Source of the DNA: Promicromonospora sp042731755 | GTDB lineage: Bacteria; Actinomycetota; Actinomycetes; Actinomycetales; Cellulomonadaceae | Length of the DNA: 64,000 bases | Reading direction: 5' to 3' | Assembly (NCBI RefSeq): GCF_042731755.1 | Contig: NZ_JBHWLR010000002.1 | Span: 248,001 to 312,000 of the forward strand | In this document: in pieces, positions 26,206-35,600 of the stretch | Numbering within the stretch: the stretch's first letter is position 1 | How the letters are laid out: each line of letters starts with the position of its first letter | Program-made: the position numbers and the translations under genes | Notes under the pieces: model-generated | Database searches by the model: none | The model's input: only the letters and a program-made list of their open reading frames with translations | Told to the model about the DNA's origin: nothing

Positions 26206-27812
26206 GCGCGGGTAACGGCGAGCGCAAGACGGACGTGCTGATCGTGGGCGGCGGCATGGGCGGCGTGGCCGCCGCGCTGACCGCGGCCCGGCTGGGCCGG
26301 CGCGTGGTGCTGACCGAGCCCACCGACTGGCTCGGCGGTCAGCTCACCGCGCAGGCCGTGCCCCCGGACGAGCACACCTGGATCGAGGAGCGGTACGCCC
26401 CGCCCGGGTACGCCGAGCTGCGCCGTCGGGTGCGCGACTACTACCGCCGCAACTACCCCCTGACCCCCCGCGCCGCCGCGGACCCGCTGCTGGACCCCGG
26501 CCTCGGCATCGTCAGCCACCTGTGCCACGAGCCGCGCGTCGCGGCCGCCGTCCTGGAGGAGATGATCGCGCCCTGGCGCGCCGGCGGGCAGATCGAGCTG
26601 CTGCTGTGCCACGAGCCCGTCGCCGCCCACACCTCCGGCGACGAGGTGGACGCCGTCACCCTGCGCGACACCCGCGACGGCCACGAGACCACCGTGCACG
26701 CCGACTACGTCGTGGACGCCACCGAGCTCGGCGACCTCCTGGAGCTCGCCGACGTCGAGCACGTCGTCGGCGCCGAGGGCCACGACGAGACCGGCGAGCC
26801 GCACGCCCCCGCCGTCGCCGACCCGCTGGACCAGCAGGCCATCTCCTGGTGCTTCGCCCTGGAGCACCGGCCCGGCGAGGACCACACCGTCGACCGCCCC
26901 GCCGGCTACGCCCACTGGCGCACCGCCGTCGCACCCTTCTGGCCGGGCCCGCAGCTCTCCTTCGACGACGTCGTGCCCATCACCCTGCAGCCGCGCACCT
27001 CGCGCCTGTTCGAGGCCGACCACGCCCGCAACGCCCACTTCCCGCTGTGGACCTTCCGCCGCGTCCTGGCCCGCGAGAACTTCGCCGACGGCGCCGTCCG
27101 CGACGTCACGATCGTCAACTGGCCCCAGATCGACTACTGGGCGGCGCCCCTGCTCGGCCCCGGCGTCGACGACGCCGCCCGCGCGGCGGCGCTCGCGGGT
27201 TCCCGGGAGCTGTCGTTCTCGTTCCTGCACTGGCTCCAGACCGAGGCCCCGCGGCCAGACGGCGGCACGGGCTACCCCGGCCTGCGCCTGCGCCCCGACG
27301 TGACCGGCACGCCCGACGGCCTGGCCAAGACCCCGTACATCCGCGAGGCCCGCCGCATCAAGGCGGAGCTGACCGTCACCGAGCAGCACGTGGGCGTCCA
27401 GGCGCGGCCCGACGGAGCGGGCAGCGAGGTCTTCCCCGACACCGTGGGGCTCGGCCGCTACCGGATCGACCTGCACCCCAGCACCGCCGGCCGCACCTAC
27501 GTGGACATCGAGGCGTACCCGTTCCAGGTGCCGCTCGGCGCCCTCGTGCCGGTGCGGGTGGAGAACCTGCTCCCCGCCGGCAAGAACATCGGCACCACGC
27601 ACATCACCAACGGCTGCTACCGGCTGCATCCCGTGGAGTGGGGCATCGGCGAGGCCGTCGGGGCGCTCGTCGCGTTCTGTCTCGACCGCGGCCTGCCGCC
27701 CCGCAAGGTGCGCAGCGACCCCGAGCGGCTCGCCGACTACCAGCGCCTGCTCACCGACACCCTCGGCATCACGCTCGCCTGGCCGGACCACATCCGCACG
27801 CACCGCGACTGA
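26202..27812 (+). CDS. FAD-dependent oxidoreductase (FAD_oxidored family)
   Basis: 536 residues from ATG 26202, ATGA-overlapped with the LacI gene. The N-terminal dinucleotide fold VLIVGGGMGGVAAALTAARLGRRVVLTEPTDWLGGQ is typical of the PF12831-type family; a second FAD contact, NLLPAGKNIGTTHITNGCYRLHPVEWGIGEAVG, lies at the C-terminus. No signal peptide, so cytoplasmic. Members are frequent in carbohydrate loci but their substrates are mostly unknown. Last gene of the operon, so it probably oxidises (or opens oxidatively) the compound imported by the transporter; that is inference. Confidence 0.85.
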   Translation: MSAGNGERKTDVLIVGGGMGGVAAALTAARLGRRVVLTEPTDWLGGQLTAQAVPPDEHTWIEERYAPPGYAELRRRVRDYYRRNYPLTPRAAADPLLDPGLGIVSHLCHEPRVAAAVLEEMIAPWRAGGQIELLLCHEPVAAHTSGDEVDAVTLRDTRDGHETTVHADYVVDATELGDLLELADVEHVVGAEGHDETGEPHAPAVADPLDQQAISWCFALEHRPGEDHTVDRPAGYAHWRTAVAPFWPGPQLSFDDVVPITLQPRTSRLFEADHARNAHFPLWTFRRVLARENFADGAVRDVTIVNWPQIDYWAAPLLGPGVDDAARAAALAGSRELSFSFLHWLQTEAPRPDGGTGYPGLRLRPDVTGTPDGLAKTPYIREARRIKAELTVTEQHVGVQARPDGAGSEVFPDTVGLGRYRIDLHPSTAGRTYVDIEAYPFQVPLGALVPVRVENLLPAGKNIGTTHITNGCYRLHPVEWGIGEAVGALVAFCLDRGLPPRKVRSDPERLADYQRLLTDTLGITLAWPDHIRTHRD

Positions 27813-27848
27813 GGGGGAGGTGATCAGAGGCAGGTGACCGAACTCGCC

Positions 27849-27915
27849 GAGATCGGTCCGATGACCTGAGATCGGTCGATCGACCGACCGATCTCAAGGC
27901 ATCCGACCGATCTCA
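27849..27915. promoter_or_regulatory. Four phased half-sites upstream of GH5 (operator and/or terminator)
   Basis: GAGATCGGTC at 27849 and 27868, and its complement GACCGATCTC at 27886 and 27905, spaced 19, 18 and 19 bp. The middle two form a TGAGATCGGTC/GACCGATCTCA hairpin (27867-27896) that could end the preceding operon; the outer copies suggest protein binding before the cellulase gene. Confidence 0.65.
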
Positions 27916-27975
27916 GCTGTGCTGCTCTTCATGACGGAGCTCGACCGCTCGTTCAACGAAGAACGGAGAACCATC

Positions 27976-29595
27976 GTGCTGCGAAACATCCTGTTCGGGG
28001 GCCGCGCGCCCCAGCCCACCAGCCCTGCTCCGCCCGTCTCCCGACCCGCCGCCCGGCCGCCCCGGCGGCACGCGCTCGCCGCCGCGACGCTCGCGCTCGT
28101 CGTGGCCGGTCTGGGCCTGGTGGTCCCGGCGTCGGGAGCCGCCGGTGCCGCGCCCGCCGACATCGCTCCCGCTGCCGTCCAGCGCGCCAAGGTCGCGCAA
28201 GCCGCCCTCTCGCCCGACGTCGCCCCGGCCGCGGAAGCCGCCCCCGCCGCCGTCTCGCGGCTGGGCACCTCCGGCAACAAGATCGTCAACGCCGCCGGCA
28301 CCCCCGTCCAGCTCCGGGGCGTGTCCGTGCTGGCGCCGCGACACAACGCCGAGTGCCCCGAGTGCCACCCGAGGCCGATCTCCGACGTGATCGACATGAC
28401 CGTGTCCGACGGCTGGCAGTCCGACGTCGTGCGCCTGCCCGTCACGGTCTGGGGGTCGCTCAGCGTCGAGGACAACGTGGCCCAGTACGTGGACCCGTAC
28501 GTGCAGCAGGCCGTGGACCTGGGCATCTACATCATCGTGGACCTGCACTACGTGTCCGACTACGGCAGCACGGGCGTGCCGCAGTCCACGGTCGCGGAGT
28601 TCTGGGACTACGTGGCGCCCTTGTACGCCGACGTGCCGAACGTCATCTACGAGGTGTTCAACGAGCCCGTCGCCCCGGCGAGCTGGGCCACCTGGAAGGC
28701 GTACATTCAGCCCGTGGTCGACGACATCCGGGCCGTCGCGCCCGACACGCTGCTGCTCATGGGCGGCCCGCAGTGGAGCACGTACGTCAACCAGGCGGCG
28801 GCCGACCCGATCGCCGGGAACGACATCGCGTACGTCTACCACCTGTACCCCAACCAGGGGGACGCGACGGCGGCGAACCTGGACGCCAAGTTCGGCAACG
28901 CGGCCCAGCAGATCCCGGTGATCCTCACGGAGTTCGGCTGGAACCCGCCCGGCGAGTTCTCCGACCCGACCGTCACCCAGGGCACGACGTCGGGCTGGGG
29001 CATCCCGCTGCGCCAGTACCTCGACGCCCGGCCGCACATCAGCTGGACGGCGTGGATCTTCGACAACTACTGGAAGCCGCAGATGTTCGACCACGACTGG
29101 AACCTGCTCGGGGGCGAGCACCAGGGCGCGATGATCAAGGCGTGGCTCGCCGACCAGCCGTACGCGTCGCCGTGCGCGGACCACGCGGCGGTCGGGGCCA
29201 CGGCGGTCGCGTCGTCGTCCAACAGCGCCACCACCGGCGCGGCCAAGGCGGTGGACGGCGACTGCACCAACGCGGGCCGCTGGTTGTCGGCGGCGGGGGA
29301 CACCACGCCCACCCTGACGATCACGCTCGACGCGCCCACCGTCGTCGACCAGGTCGACGTGTACAGCGGGTTCATCGGCGGCGGCTCGGTGAACGTGCTG
29401 CGCGACTTCACGGTCGAGGTGCACACCTCCGCCGGGTGGCAGCAGGCGGGCGCCTTCGACGACAACACGCTCGGCCTGGTCAGCGTGTCCGGCCCGGCGG
29501 CCGCCGTCGACCAGGTGCGGCTCGTGATCACGGACCCGTCGAACTACACCCCGGACGTGGCCCGGGTCTTCGAGGTGGCGGTCCGGGCGGGCTGA
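27976..29595 (+). CDS. Secreted GH5 endoglucanase-like enzyme with C-terminal F5/8-type (CBM32-like) domain
   Basis: 539 residues from GTG 27976, chosen for the CGGAGAA site; an in-frame ATG at 27931 lacks one. A long basic N-region (RPPRR) and Ala/Leu core to about residue 60 form the export signal, with an Ala/Pro linker after it. The GH5 barrel has acid/base Glu230 (VFNEP) and nucleophile Glu319 (LTEFGW), with a conserved W (SWTAWIFD). About residues 400-539 form a discoidin-like sandwich (TGAAKAVDGDCTNAGRWLSAAGD) for binding sugar. It cleaves a beta-glucan, mannan or related polymer; exact specificity open. It overlaps the next gene tail to tail by 52 bp. Confidence 0.87.
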   Translation: MLRNILFGGRAPQPTSPAPPVSRPAARPPRRHALAAATLALVVAGLGLVVPASGAAGAAPADIAPAAVQRAKVAQAALSPDVAPAAEAAPAAVSRLGTSGNKIVNAAGTPVQLRGVSVLAPRHNAECPECHPRPISDVIDMTVSDGWQSDVVRLPVTVWGSLSVEDNVAQYVDPYVQQAVDLGIYIIVDLHYVSDYGSTGVPQSTVAEFWDYVAPLYADVPNVIYEVFNEPVAPASWATWKAYIQPVVDDIRAVAPDTLLLMGGPQWSTYVNQAAADPIAGNDIAYVYHLYPNQGDATAANLDAKFGNAAQQIPVILTEFGWNPPGEFSDPTVTQGTTSGWGIPLRQYLDARPHISWTAWIFDNYWKPQMFDHDWNLLGGEHQGAMIKAWLADQPYASPCADHAAVGATAVASSSNSATTGAAKAVDGDCTNAGRWLSAAGDTTPTLTITLDAPTVVDQVDVYSGFIGGGSVNVLRDFTVEVHTSAGWQQAGAFDDNTLGLVSVSGPAAAVDQVRLVITDPSNYTPDVARVFEVAVRAG

Positions 29596-29960
29596 CCCGA
29601 GCGCCGGGGCGGACGGCGGTGCCGCCCGCCCCGGTGGTCCTCGGCGACCAGCCGCCGGTCCAGGGCGCTGCGGTTCCAGGACACCTGGCGGACGTCGATG
29701 AACGCGCGGATGCACGCCGCGCAGCCGTCCAGGTGCCGCTCCAGCCGGTGCCGGCGGTAGGGGAGCAGCCGCCCCGAGAGGTAGTCGTGGATCGAGGCCC
29801 GCGTCGAGCGGCACTCGGGGCGCGGTGCCCGGTCGCCCAACCGTCCGGCGGCTGACGGCCCGGTCCTGCTCGACGGTGCGGCGTCGTCCGACAGCCCGGC
29901 CAACGCGGTGCGGAGCCTGGCGACGTCAGCCCGACGCGCACCCGTGTTCGTCACGCGCAC
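29544..29960 (-). CDS. Small zinc-finger (anti-sigma-like) protein
   Basis: About 138 residues from GTG 29960 (GAGGGGG just upstream; GTG 29954 is an alternative). Residues 50-90 contain the zf-HC2 pattern with the anti-sigma signature H76-x3-C80-x2-C83 (RHLDGCAAC). There is no membrane segment and no sigma-factor gene beside it, so it is an orphan soluble anti-sigma-like protein. The last 20 residues read over the 3' end of the GH5 gene. Confidence 0.65.
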   Translation of the reverse strand: MRVTNTGARRADVARLRTALAGLSDDAAPSSRTGPSAAGRLGDRAPRPECRSTRASIHDYLSGRLLPYRRHRLERHLDGCAACIRAFIDVRQVSWNRSALDRRLVAEDHRGGRHRRPPRRSGQPARTATSKTRATSGV

Positions 29961-30071
29961 TGCCCCCTCTGCGTAGAGTGTCCGGCCGGACCGGCCGGGC
30001 AAATAGTGCCACTGCACACCAGGAGTTGTGCAAACGAACGGGTGATACGTGCTGACGGCGGTCCGACAGCC

Positions 30072-30116
30072 GTGTCAGGGCCGTGTCAGCGTCGTGTCCG
30101 CGGGTGCCGACAGCAT
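30072..30116 (+). promoter_or_regulatory. Three 11-bp-phased heptamers and -10 (SARP-type promoter architecture)
   Basis: GTGTCAG (30072-30078), GTGTCAG (30083-30089) and GTGTCCG (30094-30100) repeat every 11 bp. CAGCAT (30111-30116) could be the -10, ten bases later, with transcription starting at about the ATG at 30124. Direct heptamers at 11-bp steps just before the -10 are the known layout of SARP targets. Confidence 0.6.
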
Positions 30117-30123
30117 CCTCGGC

Positions 30124-30933
30124 ATGGAGAACCTGTCCGGCCCCACGGCCTTCGTCGAAGACACGCGTACCAACCGCGTCGCCGAGCTGCTGCTCGCCGA
30201 GCGCCACTCGCTGCCCCTGTCCATCGCGCTGCACCTCGTGCCCGGTGTCCTGATCGTCGCCGTCTACCTGCTCGTCGCCCAGCCGCTGGTGCGGGCCATC
30301 GACTACCCGTCGTTCCTCGGCTGGGCGATCGCCCTGGTCATCGTGCTCTACCCGCTCCAGTTCGGCCTGCTCTGGCTCGGCCGCTACCGCACCGGCCGGT
30401 ACACCCTGCGGGGCGTGCTCGGCTACCTGGACAAGCCGGTCCCGCGCGGCCGCCTGATCGGCATGATCGCCGGCCTCATGGCCTGGTTCATCGTGCTGTC
30501 CTCGGTGCTCACCGTCCTGGACACCGCCGTCTTCGAGGCCTTCTTCACGTGGCTCCCGTTCGACGACGTCGGCGCGAGTGCCACCACGTACCTGGAGGGC
30601 AACGACCGCACGGTCATGATCATCACGCTCGCCGCGTCCATCCCGTTCACGGGCTTCACGCTGCCGCTCATCGAGGAGTACTGGTTCCGCGGCTTCCTGA
30701 TGCCGCGCCTGGCCCACCTCGGCGCCTGGGCCCCGGTGCTGAGCACCGTCCTCTTCTCGCTCTACCACCTCTGGTCGCCCTGGGTGTTCCTCTCCCGCGT
30801 GATCTTCTTCTTCCCCGGCCCGTGGTTCGTCTGGAAGAAGCAGGACCTGCGGCTGTCCATCGGGATGCACGCCGGCACCACGCTGCTCATGGCCACCGGC
30901 GGCACGATCGCCCTGATGCTGGGGGTCATGTGA
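30124..30933 (+). CDS. CPBP-family intramembrane metalloprotease
   Basis: 269 residues from ATG 30124, probably leaderless. About seven membrane segments. The CPBP/Rce1-like motifs are present: EEYWFRG (Glu184, Glu185, Arg189), YHLW (His215) and a C-terminal GMHAGTTL. Such proteins cleave substrates within the membrane and in bacteria often serve peptide maturation or immunity. TGATG coupling to the DrrA-type ATPase suggests a shared role with the exporter, for example processing or resistance. Confidence 0.87.
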   Translation: MENLSGPTAFVEDTRTNRVAELLLAERHSLPLSIALHLVPGVLIVAVYLLVAQPLVRAIDYPSFLGWAIALVIVLYPLQFGLLWLGRYRTGRYTLRGVLGYLDKPVPRGRLIGMIAGLMAWFIVLSSVLTVLDTAVFEAFFTWLPFDDVGASATTYLEGNDRTVMIITLAASIPFTGFTLPLIEEYWFRGFLMPRLAHLGAWAPVLSTVLFSLYHLWSPWVFLSRVIFFFPGPWFVWKKQDLRLSIGMHAGTTLLMATGGTIALMLGVM

Positions 30934-31901
30934 TGCGCGACCTCGCGATCGCGGTCTCGGGACTGCGCAAGACCTTCAAGGACAAGGTGGTGCTCGACGG
31001 CATCGACCTCGACGTCCGGGCCGGCACCATCTTCTCGCTGCTCGGCCCCAACGGCGCCGGCAAGACGACGACGGTGAACCTGCTGACCACCCTGACCCGG
31101 CCCGACGGCGGCACGGCACGTGTCGCCGGCCACTACCTCGCGACCGAGGCGAAGGCAGTGCGCGCCGCGATCGGCGTGACCGGCCAGTTCGCCGCCGTCG
31201 ACGAGCTGCTCACGGGGGCTGAGAACCTCCAGCTCATGGTCGATCTCAACGGCCGGGCCGGCGGCCGGTCCGTCGCGGAGCTGCTGGAGCGCTTCGAGCT
31301 GACCGAGGCGGCGCACAAGCCGGCGTCGACCTACTCGGGCGGCATGCGCCGCAAGCTCGACCTGGCCATGACCCTGGTGGGCGACCCGGAGATCATCTTC
31401 CTGGACGAACCGACCACGGGCCTGGACCCGCGAAGCCGCCGCACCATGTGGGCAATCATCCGCGACCTGGTGGCCGACGGCGTGACCATCTTCCTGACCA
31501 CGCAGTACCTGGAGGAGGCCGACCAGCTCGCCGACCGGATCGCCGTCCTGGACCAGGGCCGCATCGTGGCCCAGGGCACGGCCGACGAGCTCAAGCGCCA
31601 GATCCCCGGCACCCACGTGCGGCTGCGGTTCGCCACGGTCGCGGAGCTCGACGCCGCCGCCCGGGTCCTGGCGGACGCCACGCGGGACGACGACGCGCTC
31701 AGCCTGCGCGTGCCCGGCGACGGCGGCACCCGGTCGCTGCGCACCCTGCTGGACCGGCTCGACGAGTACTCCCTGAGCGCGGAGGAGCTGTCCGTGCACA
31801 CCCCCGACCTGGACGACGTCTTCCTCGCCCTGACGGGACACGCCGCCGCGACGACCGCCCCGACCACCGCCCCTGTGACCGAGAAGGAGGCCGCCCGATG
31901 A
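30933..31901 (+). CDS. ABC exporter ATPase, daunorubicin-resistance type (DrrA-like)
   Basis: 322 residues from ATG 30933. Walker A LGPNGAGKTTTVN, signature SGGMRRKLDLA, Walker B IIFLDEPTTGLD and the C-terminal DrrA domain (TPDLDDVFLALTGH) are all present. It drives the DrrB-like permease encoded next (ATGA overlap). Members export hydrophobic drugs or lipids; the substrate here is unknown. Confidence 0.92.
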   Translation: MRDLAIAVSGLRKTFKDKVVLDGIDLDVRAGTIFSLLGPNGAGKTTTVNLLTTLTRPDGGTARVAGHYLATEAKAVRAAIGVTGQFAAVDELLTGAENLQLMVDLNGRAGGRSVAELLERFELTEAAHKPASTYSGGMRRKLDLAMTLVGDPEIIFLDEPTTGLDPRSRRTMWAIIRDLVADGVTIFLTTQYLEEADQLADRIAVLDQGRIVAQGTADELKRQIPGTHVRLRFATVAELDAAARVLADATRDDDALSLRVPGDGGTRSLRTLLDRLDEYSLSAEELSVHTPDLDDVFLALTGHAAATTAPTTAPVTEKEAAR

Positions 31902-32647
31902 GCGCCGCGCCCCACGCCGTCGTCATGCTGCGCCGGAACTTCAAGCACATCGCCCGCAACCCGACCGCCGTCTTCAACGCCGTGCTGATGCCGATCATCA
32001 TCCTGCTGATGTTCGTCTACATGTTCGGCGACGCCTTCGACGTCGGCGTCGACTACATCGACTACGCGACCCCCGGCCTGATCCTGCTGGCCGTCTGCTA
32101 CGGCCTGGGGTCCACGGCCACCGCGGTGAACTCCGACATGACCAAGGGGATCATCAACCGGTTCAAGGTCATGGACGTCTCGCGCAGCGCCGTGCTGACG
32201 GGCCACGTCGTGGCCAGCCTGCTCACCAACGTCGTGGCCGTCGCGGCCCTGCTCGGGGTGGCGTTCCTGCTCGGGTTCGGCCCCGCGGCGGGACCCCTGG
32301 ACTGGCTGGGCGTGGCCGGCATGGTGGTTCTGCTCGGGTTCGCGACCGGCTGGCTGACCGTCGCGCTCGGCCTGGCCGCGAAGTCGCCCGAGACGGCGGG
32401 CCTGGCCTCCGTGCCGCTGGTCATGCTGCAGTTCTTCAGCAGCGCGATCGTCCCGGCAGACACGATGGGCCCCGGGCTGGCGCAGTTCGCGAGGTACCAG
32501 CCGTTCACGCCGATCATCGAGACCGTCCGGGGGCTGCTCGCCGGCACGCCGTCGCTCGGCACCGCGCTGGTCGCCGTCGGCTGGTGCGTCGCGATCGCCC
32601 TGGTGGGCTACGTGTGGGCGGGTGCCACGTTCACGAAGCGAGCGTGA
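31898..32647 (+). CDS. ABC-2 type permease (DrrB-like)
   Basis: 249 residues from ATG 31898. About six membrane segments; RNFKHIARNPTAVFNAVLMPIIILLMFVYMFG at the N-terminus and FRYQPFTP-like (ARYQPFTPIIETVRGLL) near the C-terminus are typical of DrrB permeases. It completes a CPBP-ATPase-permease operon. Its 3' end overlaps the convergent SARP gene by 17 bp. Confidence 0.9.
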   Translation: MSAAPHAVVMLRRNFKHIARNPTAVFNAVLMPIIILLMFVYMFGDAFDVGVDYIDYATPGLILLAVCYGLGSTATAVNSDMTKGIINRFKVMDVSRSAVLTGHVVASLLTNVVAVAALLGVAFLLGFGPAAGPLDWLGVAGMVVLLGFATGWLTVALGLAAKSPETAGLASVPLVMLQFFSSAIVPADTMGPGLAQFARYQPFTPIIETVRGLLAGTPSLGTALVAVGWCVAIALVGYVWAGATFTKRA

Positions 32648-35600
32648 CCGCGGCGAGGTGCTCCCAGCCCGGCTCGTGCGCCGAATCCGGCCCTGTCGCC
32701 AGCCCCGACTCCCGTCCCGCCCGAGCCGCCTCGGCGAACCCCGTGTCGCCGAGGCGGCTCCGTGCCGCCCCCTCGACCCGCTCGATGTCGGGCGTGGCGC
32801 GGTAGTCGCGCCGCTCGTGCACCGCGGCGCTCGCCCCGAGCAGGCGCGCGGCCTGCTCGTGCTCCCCGAGCCGGAGCGCCAGGTCCGCCACGCCGACCAG
32901 GGCGATCGCGACCATCGGCGCGTGCCCGCTCTCCGCGGCGGCCCGGCACGCGGCGGCGTGGTGGGTGCGCGCCTCGTCGAGGTCGGGGGAGAGGTAGCCC
33001 TGCTGGTCGTGCAGGACGGCGCGCACGTGCGCCCCGTCCGCGTCGTCGCCCCACAGGTCCCGGGCAGTCGCCAGGTGTTCGCGCGCCGCGTCGGCGTCCC
33101 CGCGCCAGCGGGCGAGCTCCGCGCGGGCCAGCGCGAGCGAGCCCAGCGTGCCCGGCCACGTGACCCGGCGCGCGTGCCGCTCGGCCTCGGCCATGGCGGC
33201 GGCGCTCGCCTCCGCGTCGCCCAGCAGCCAGTGCAGCTGGGCCTGCCGGGTCCGGATCAGGATGGCGTCGTCGACGGCGCCGATCTCGGTGACGACCACG
33301 ATCGCCTCCGCGTGGAGCGCGCACGCCGCGGCGAGCTCGCCGCGCGACGCGACCTGGTCCGCGAGCTCGGACAGGGCGAACGAGATGCCGAACCGCTCGC
33401 CGAGCGTCCGGAACTCCGCCAGCGCCAGGGCGAGGTCCGCCTCCGCCTCCCGCTCGTCCAGGCCCAGGATGAGCTTGAGCTTGCCGAGCTGCAGCCGGGC
33501 CAGCGCGTGGACCCAGGGGTCCGCGTCGTCCAGCACGGACTCCCAGGCGGCCAGGCCCTCCTCGGGGGCCACCAGCAGGCGTTCGAGCGGGACGATCAGC
33601 GGCAGCGCGGCGTGCGGGCGCTCGCTGGTCCGGCTGAGCCGGTAGGACTTGTGGATCCAGTCGGCGGCCGTGTGCTCGTCGCCCATCCCGGTGCTCAGGA
33701 ACATCGAGAGCAGGGCGTACACCCAGGCCTGGACGTCGTCGGCCGGCTCGCCCGGCAGCTCGGTGGCGGCGACGATGAGCTCCATGCCCTCGGCCTTGTG
33801 CCCGCTGAGCCACCAGTACCAGCCGGCGCCCGCGGCCAGCCGCATGGCCTCCGCCGCCTCGCCCGCGGCGAGGGCACCGCGCATCGCGGCCGTGAGGTTG
33901 TCGTGCTCGACGGTCAGCGTGGCGAGCCAGGTGAGCTGCTCGGCGCGGCGCAGGTGCGGCTCGGCCGTCTCGGCGAGCTCGGTGCACCACTCCAGGTGGG
34001 CCCGGCGGGCGAGCTCGTCCTCCCCGGCCTCCGCCAGGCGCCCGGCCGCGTACTCCTTGATGGTGCCGAGCATGCGGTAGCGCGGGGCGTGGGCGGTGCC
34101 GTCCGCGACGAGCAGCGACTTCTCGGTCAGTGCGGTGAGCAGGTCGAGCACGTCGTCCGGCAGGACATCCGACGCCGGGTCCGCGCAGACGCGTTCGGCG
34201 GCGTCCAGGCTCGCCCCGCCGCGGAACACCGACAGCCGGCGCAGGACGGTGCGCTCGGCGTCGCTCAGGAGCTCCCAGCTCCAGTCGACCATGGCGCGCA
34301 GCGTGCGGTGGCGGGGCAGGGCGGTGCGGCTGCCGCCGGTCAGCAGGCGGAACCGGTCGTCGAGCCGGGCGGCGAGCTGGTCGATGGACATGGTGCGCAG
34401 CCGGGCGGCGGCCAGCTCGATGGCCAGGGGCATCCCGTCCAGCGCCCGGCAGACGCGCGCCATGGTGGCCAGCGTGCCGGCGTCGGCGGTCGAGCCCGCG
34501 GTGGCGGCCACGGCGAGGTCGGCGCGCACCGCGCCCGCCCGGTCGCGCAGCAGGCGGACGGCGGGTGCCGCGCCGATCTCGGCGCCGTCCGCGTCGGCGC
34601 CCGGCAGGGCCAGGGGCAGCACCTGCCAGAGCGCCTCGCCCGGGATGCCGATCGCCTCGCGGCTCGTGGCCAGGATCCGCAGCCGCCGGCACTCGCCGAG
34701 CACCCGCTCGGCGAACCGCGCCACGGAGTCGATCACGTGCTCGCAGTTGTCCAGGACCAGCAGGGCCTCGCGGTCGCGGACGGCGGCGACGACCCGGTCG
34801 GTCGCGTCGAGCGCGGACCCCTCGCCGAGCAGGGCGTCGCGGAGCTCGAGCGCGGTCAGCGCGGCCTGCGCCACGTCGTCGTCGGGCCCGAGCGGGGCCA
34901 GCTCGACCAGCCACGCCCCGTCGGGGAGGTCGGCGGCCAGGAGGCCCGCAGTCTCGGTGGCCAGCCGGGTCTTGCCCGCGCCGCCCGGCCCGACCAGCGT
35001 GGTGAGCCGGTGGTCCGCGACGAGGCCGCGCACCACGGCGAGGTCGGCGTCGCGGCCCACGAAGCTGGTCAGCGCGGCCCGCAGGTTGGTCCGCCGGGTC
35101 GCCTCGCGCGGGGCCAGCTCGCCGCGCAGCAGGGCGACGTGCAGCGCCGACAGCTCCGGCGAGGGGTCCACGCCGAGCGCGTCGGCGAGGGCCTCGCGTG
35201 TGCGCTGGTAGGCCTCCAGCGCCTCGGCGTCGCGCCCGGCCGCGACCAGCGCACGCATCAGGGCGGCGACCAGCCGCTCGCGCACGGGATGCTCGGCCAC
35301 GAGGTCGGTCAGCTCCGCGACCACGTCGGCGCCGTGGCCGAGGTCGAGCTCCGCGTCGAACCGGTCCTCCAGGGCGGTCAGGCGGAGCCGGTCGAGCCGG
35401 GTGACGGCGGCGGCGAGGCTCCCGCCCCCGATCCCACCACCGGCTCCGCCGCCGATCCCGCCGTCCGGCCCGCCGACGTCCTGCAGGGCCGGTCCGCGCC
35501 ACAGCGCGAGGGCGTCGCGCAGCAGCCCGACCCGGCCGGCGACGTCTGCGTCGTGCGCCCGGGCGACGAGGCGCTCGAACCGCACGGCGTCGACGTCGTC

